DNA from: Streptomyces sp. TSRI0281
GTDB lineage: Bacteria; Actinomycetota; Actinomycetes; Streptomycetales; Streptomycetaceae
Reading direction: 5' to 3'
Assembly (NCBI RefSeq): GCF_001905125.1
Contig: NZ_LWLE01000008.1
Location: 62,001 to 126,000, forward strand
Length of the DNA stretch: 64,000 bases
This document shows positions 62,333-64,000 of the stretch, piece by piece (the stretch's first letter is position 1; each line of letters begins with the position of its first letter). The translations under genes were made by a program, and so were the position numbers. The notes below the pieces were generated by a model, which worked only from the letters and a program-made list of their open reading frames with translations, had not been told where the DNA came from and ran no database searches.

Positions 62333-62974
62333 ATGAGTGCGACACGACGAAACGTTCTGGGTGCCGCTCTGGCCGCGCCGTTGCTGGCGCAGTTCACCGG
62401 GACGGCGTCCGCGGCGGATGAGAAGTACGGCACGGTCTCCGAGGGCTGGGTCGAGGTCCGGTGGTCCGAGCCGGTCCAGGCCGAGCTGGACCGGCTCGGA
62501 GCGGTGGTCGAGGCCGTGGCCCCGGCTGAGATGGTCAGGTCTTCCGGTGGGCCGGCGTTGCGGTTCCCCGTGCGGTCCGGCGAGGGCAACCCCTCTCTGA
62601 CAGAGCTGCCGAGGGCCAAGGGCAGCGGTGCTCTCGACGGGGGCGTCTCGGTGCGCACACCGCTGGGCAACGTCCGGCTCACCGACCTGGAGAGCGCTCT
62701 GAAGGACGGACTGGCATCGGGAAAGTGCGAGGTCAACGGCCTCACTGTCGAGCACCCCTTGGCCCTCCGGTGCGGGGTGGACGAAGGGAAACTGTCCACC
62801 GACGAGGTTCCGGTGGGCCGGCCCCTGAAGGTCCGGCTCAGTGAGGTGCCGCTGTACGCCACCCCTGAAATGCTCAAGGCGTACACCGCGACGTTCGGCA
62901 CGTCCCCGTTCAGCGCTGACTCGGTGCTGGGGTATGTGACCGTAGCGGGTACGTACACCCCGCCGAAGCCGTGA
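62333..62974 (+). CDS. Tat-exported protein of unknown function
   Basis: The 213-residue protein has a twin-arginine signal RRNVLGAALAAPLLAQ and a likely cut after ASA. The mature part has two weak repeats (PVRSGEGNPSLTELP; VRTPLGNVRLTDLE) and ends with YVTVAGTYTPPKP. I cannot assign it to a family. It may bind a ligand or be part of an extracellular complex. The ATG at 62333 lacks a well-spaced ribosome site; AAGGGA lies 13 bases ahead. Confidence 0.7.
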   Translation: MSATRRNVLGAALAAPLLAQFTGTASAADEKYGTVSEGWVEVRWSEPVQAELDRLGAVVEAVAPAEMVRSSGGPALRFPVRSGEGNPSLTELPRAKGSGALDGGVSVRTPLGNVRLTDLESALKDGLASGKCEVNGLTVEHPLALRCGVDEGKLSTDEVPVGRPLKVRLSEVPLYATPEMLKAYTATFGTSPFSADSVLGYVTVAGTYTPPKP

Positions 62975-63031
62975 GGCAGGGACCGGGCCCGGGCTCCGGA
63001 TGCACGGGCCCGTTCCCGGGTCGCAGGGTCC

Positions 63032-64000
63032 TCAAGCCGGCTCTGTCGAACGGGTCGGCTCCGCCGGCCGGGCAGGGCCGGGGAGAGTCCCGCCGAAGCG
63101 GCGCTGGCGGCCGGCGTAGACCGTGACCGCCTCCCGTAGCTGCTCCAGGCCGAAGCTGGGCCAGGGAGTCGGATCGAAGACCATTTCGGCGTAGGCCAGG
63201 TGCCAGGGAAGGAAGTTGCTGGTCCGCTGTTCACCGGAGGTGCGGATCAGCAGATCGACGTCCGGGAGGCCGGGCACGTACATGTTCCGGTCCAGGTCGG
63301 CGGGGCCGATGTCCTGTGGCCGGATCGCTCCGCGGGCCGCTTCGGCCGCCAGCGCCCGGGCGGCCTCGACCAGTTCTTCGCGCCCGCCGTAGTCGACGCA
63401 GACAGTCAGCGTCAGCGTCCGGTTGTTCGACGTCATGCTTTCCGCCAGGGTCAGTACGGAGGCCAGTGACGGGTCGATGCGGTCCCGCCGCCCGCACCAG
63501 CGCACCCGCACCCCCAGGTCGTGCAGCCACTCCGCACCCCGGGCCATCGCATCGGCCATGGTCTCGAACAGCGCGTCCAGTTCGTCCTGAGAGCGGTTCC
63601 AGTTCTCGGTGGAGAACGCGTAGAGAGTCAGGTGCCGCACTCCCAGCCGCAGCGCGGCGTTGACCAGGCGCATCGCGGGCCACTGACCCGCCTGATGCCC
63701 CCGGAAGACCGGCTGACCCTGCTCCGATGCCCATCGTCGGTTGCCGTCCATGATGACCGCGACGTGCTCCGGCACCGCATCCACATCCGCGAGCGGCCAT
63801 ACCGGGCGGCGAGGGACCCCATCGGCGGACACCAGCGGCTCAAGACCGTGGGTGAAGACCCGCTCCTGGCGGAGGGCGGTCTCGTCGAACTGCAGATGGG
63901 CACCCAGCACCAGCAGGTGCAGGAACGGCCGGTACTCGCGCTCCACCAATGCCGTCACCGGCGCAGCCTGTTCCAACAGGACGTTCCAGCGGCCGAGTTG
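63032..64000 (-). CDS. uppS: cis-Prenyltransferase (undecaprenyl diphosphate synthase family), open at the window edge
   Basis: The conserved region starts VPEHVAVIMDGNRRWA, with the catalytic Asp in MDGNRRW, then LTLYAFSTENWNRS, LTVCVDYGGREELVEAAR, the C-terminal DLLIRTSGEQRTSNFLPW, and the YAEMVFD acidic site. It builds a C50/C55 prenyl diphosphate. The frame runs to the window edge, so about 77 or more residues precede the known domain, whereas the family usually has about 20. An internal TTG at 63976 could be a start. The N-terminus (VLLEQAAPVTALVEREYRPF) may belong to a fused domain outside the window. Confidence 0.85.
   Translation of the reverse strand, partial: QLGRWNVLLEQAAPVTALVEREYRPFLHLLVLGAHLQFDETALRQERVFTHGLEPLVSADGVPRRPVWPLADVDAVPEHVAVIMDGNRRWASEQGQPVFRGHQAGQWPAMRLVNAALRLGVRHLTLYAFSTENWNRSQDELDALFETMADAMARGAEWLHDLGVRVRWCGRRDRIDPSLASVLTLAESMTSNNRTLTLTVCVDYGGREELVEAARALAAEAARGAIRPQDIGPADLDRNMYVPGLPDVDLLIRTSGEQRTSNFLPWHLAYAEMVFDPTPWPSFGLEQLREAVTVYAGRQRRFGGTLPGPARPAEPTRSTEPA

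Overview
The window is typical Streptomyces chromosome. GC content is very high, genes are tightly packed with many ATGA or GTGA overlaps, GTG and TTG starts are common, TTA codons are rare and sit in antibiotic genes, and there are twin-arginine signals and an LAxTG class E sortase signal. No tRNA, rRNA, CRISPR array or intact insertion sequence was seen. Functions are assigned by reading the translations and motifs; no database search was run.

Positions 1-5418 (minus strand) hold a partial PucR-type regulator, a three-gene operon (M20 peptidase, GNAT transferase, enolase-superfamily racemase) matching the known N-succinyl route that converts D- to L-amino acids, and pobA (4-hydroxybenzoate 3-monooxygenase). 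About 635 bp without a gene separates pobA from the next, divergent block.

Positions 6054-33294 are a nearly complete hygromycin A-type cluster, recognised from gene content and order. Numbers are those of the Streptomyces hygroscopicus hyg cluster as I remember them; genes 5 to 27 follow one after another. Four branches meet. (1) DAHP synthase and chorismate lyase make 4-hydroxybenzoate. A ligase, two carrier proteins, a ketosynthase pair, a methylmalonyl-type acyltransferase, a ketoreductase and a MaoC dehydratase turn it into an alpha-methylcinnamoyl unit. (2) Inositol-phosphate synthase, HAD hydrolase, inositol dehydrogenase, class III aminotransferase, FkbM methyltransferase and amidohydrolase make the methylenedioxy aminocyclitol. 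(3) GDP-mannose dehydratase, GDP-fucose synthase, an RGP-like pyranose mutase, a glycosyltransferase and an SDR make and attach 5-dehydro-fucofuranose. (4) A BtrH-like protein is the candidate for the amide bond. A StrR-type activator with a TTA codon and a matching palindrome upstream of hyg2 point to bldA- and activator-dependent control. An MFS exporter and a P-loop O-phosphotransferase give self-protection.

Positions 34557-40684 are a separate compact operon: Nudix hydrolase, Gfo/Idh dehydrogenase, DegT aminotransferase, methyltransferase, inositol-monophosphatase-like phosphatase and CmcH/TobZ-type carbamoyltransferase. It looks like a pathway to a carbamoylated 3-aminosugar or aminocyclitol that I cannot match to a known product.

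Positions 41326-48484 carry cell-envelope genes: a sortase-anchored SdrD-B-like surface protein, a secreted membrane-anchored protein, a beta-helix lipoprotein, a Tat-exported DyP peroxidase and a small HNH-like protein. They are punctuated by two very strong hairpin terminators.

Positions 48831-61664 (minus strand) are a five-gene operon of two MoxR-associated proteins (one about 1,730 residues), a MoxR AAA+ ATPase, a DUF5682-vWA protein and a SWIM zinc-finger protein. It is a predicted NTP-dependent conflict or regulatory system of unknown mechanism. The window ends with a Tat-exported protein of unknown function and a cis-prenyltransferase that is open at the window edge.
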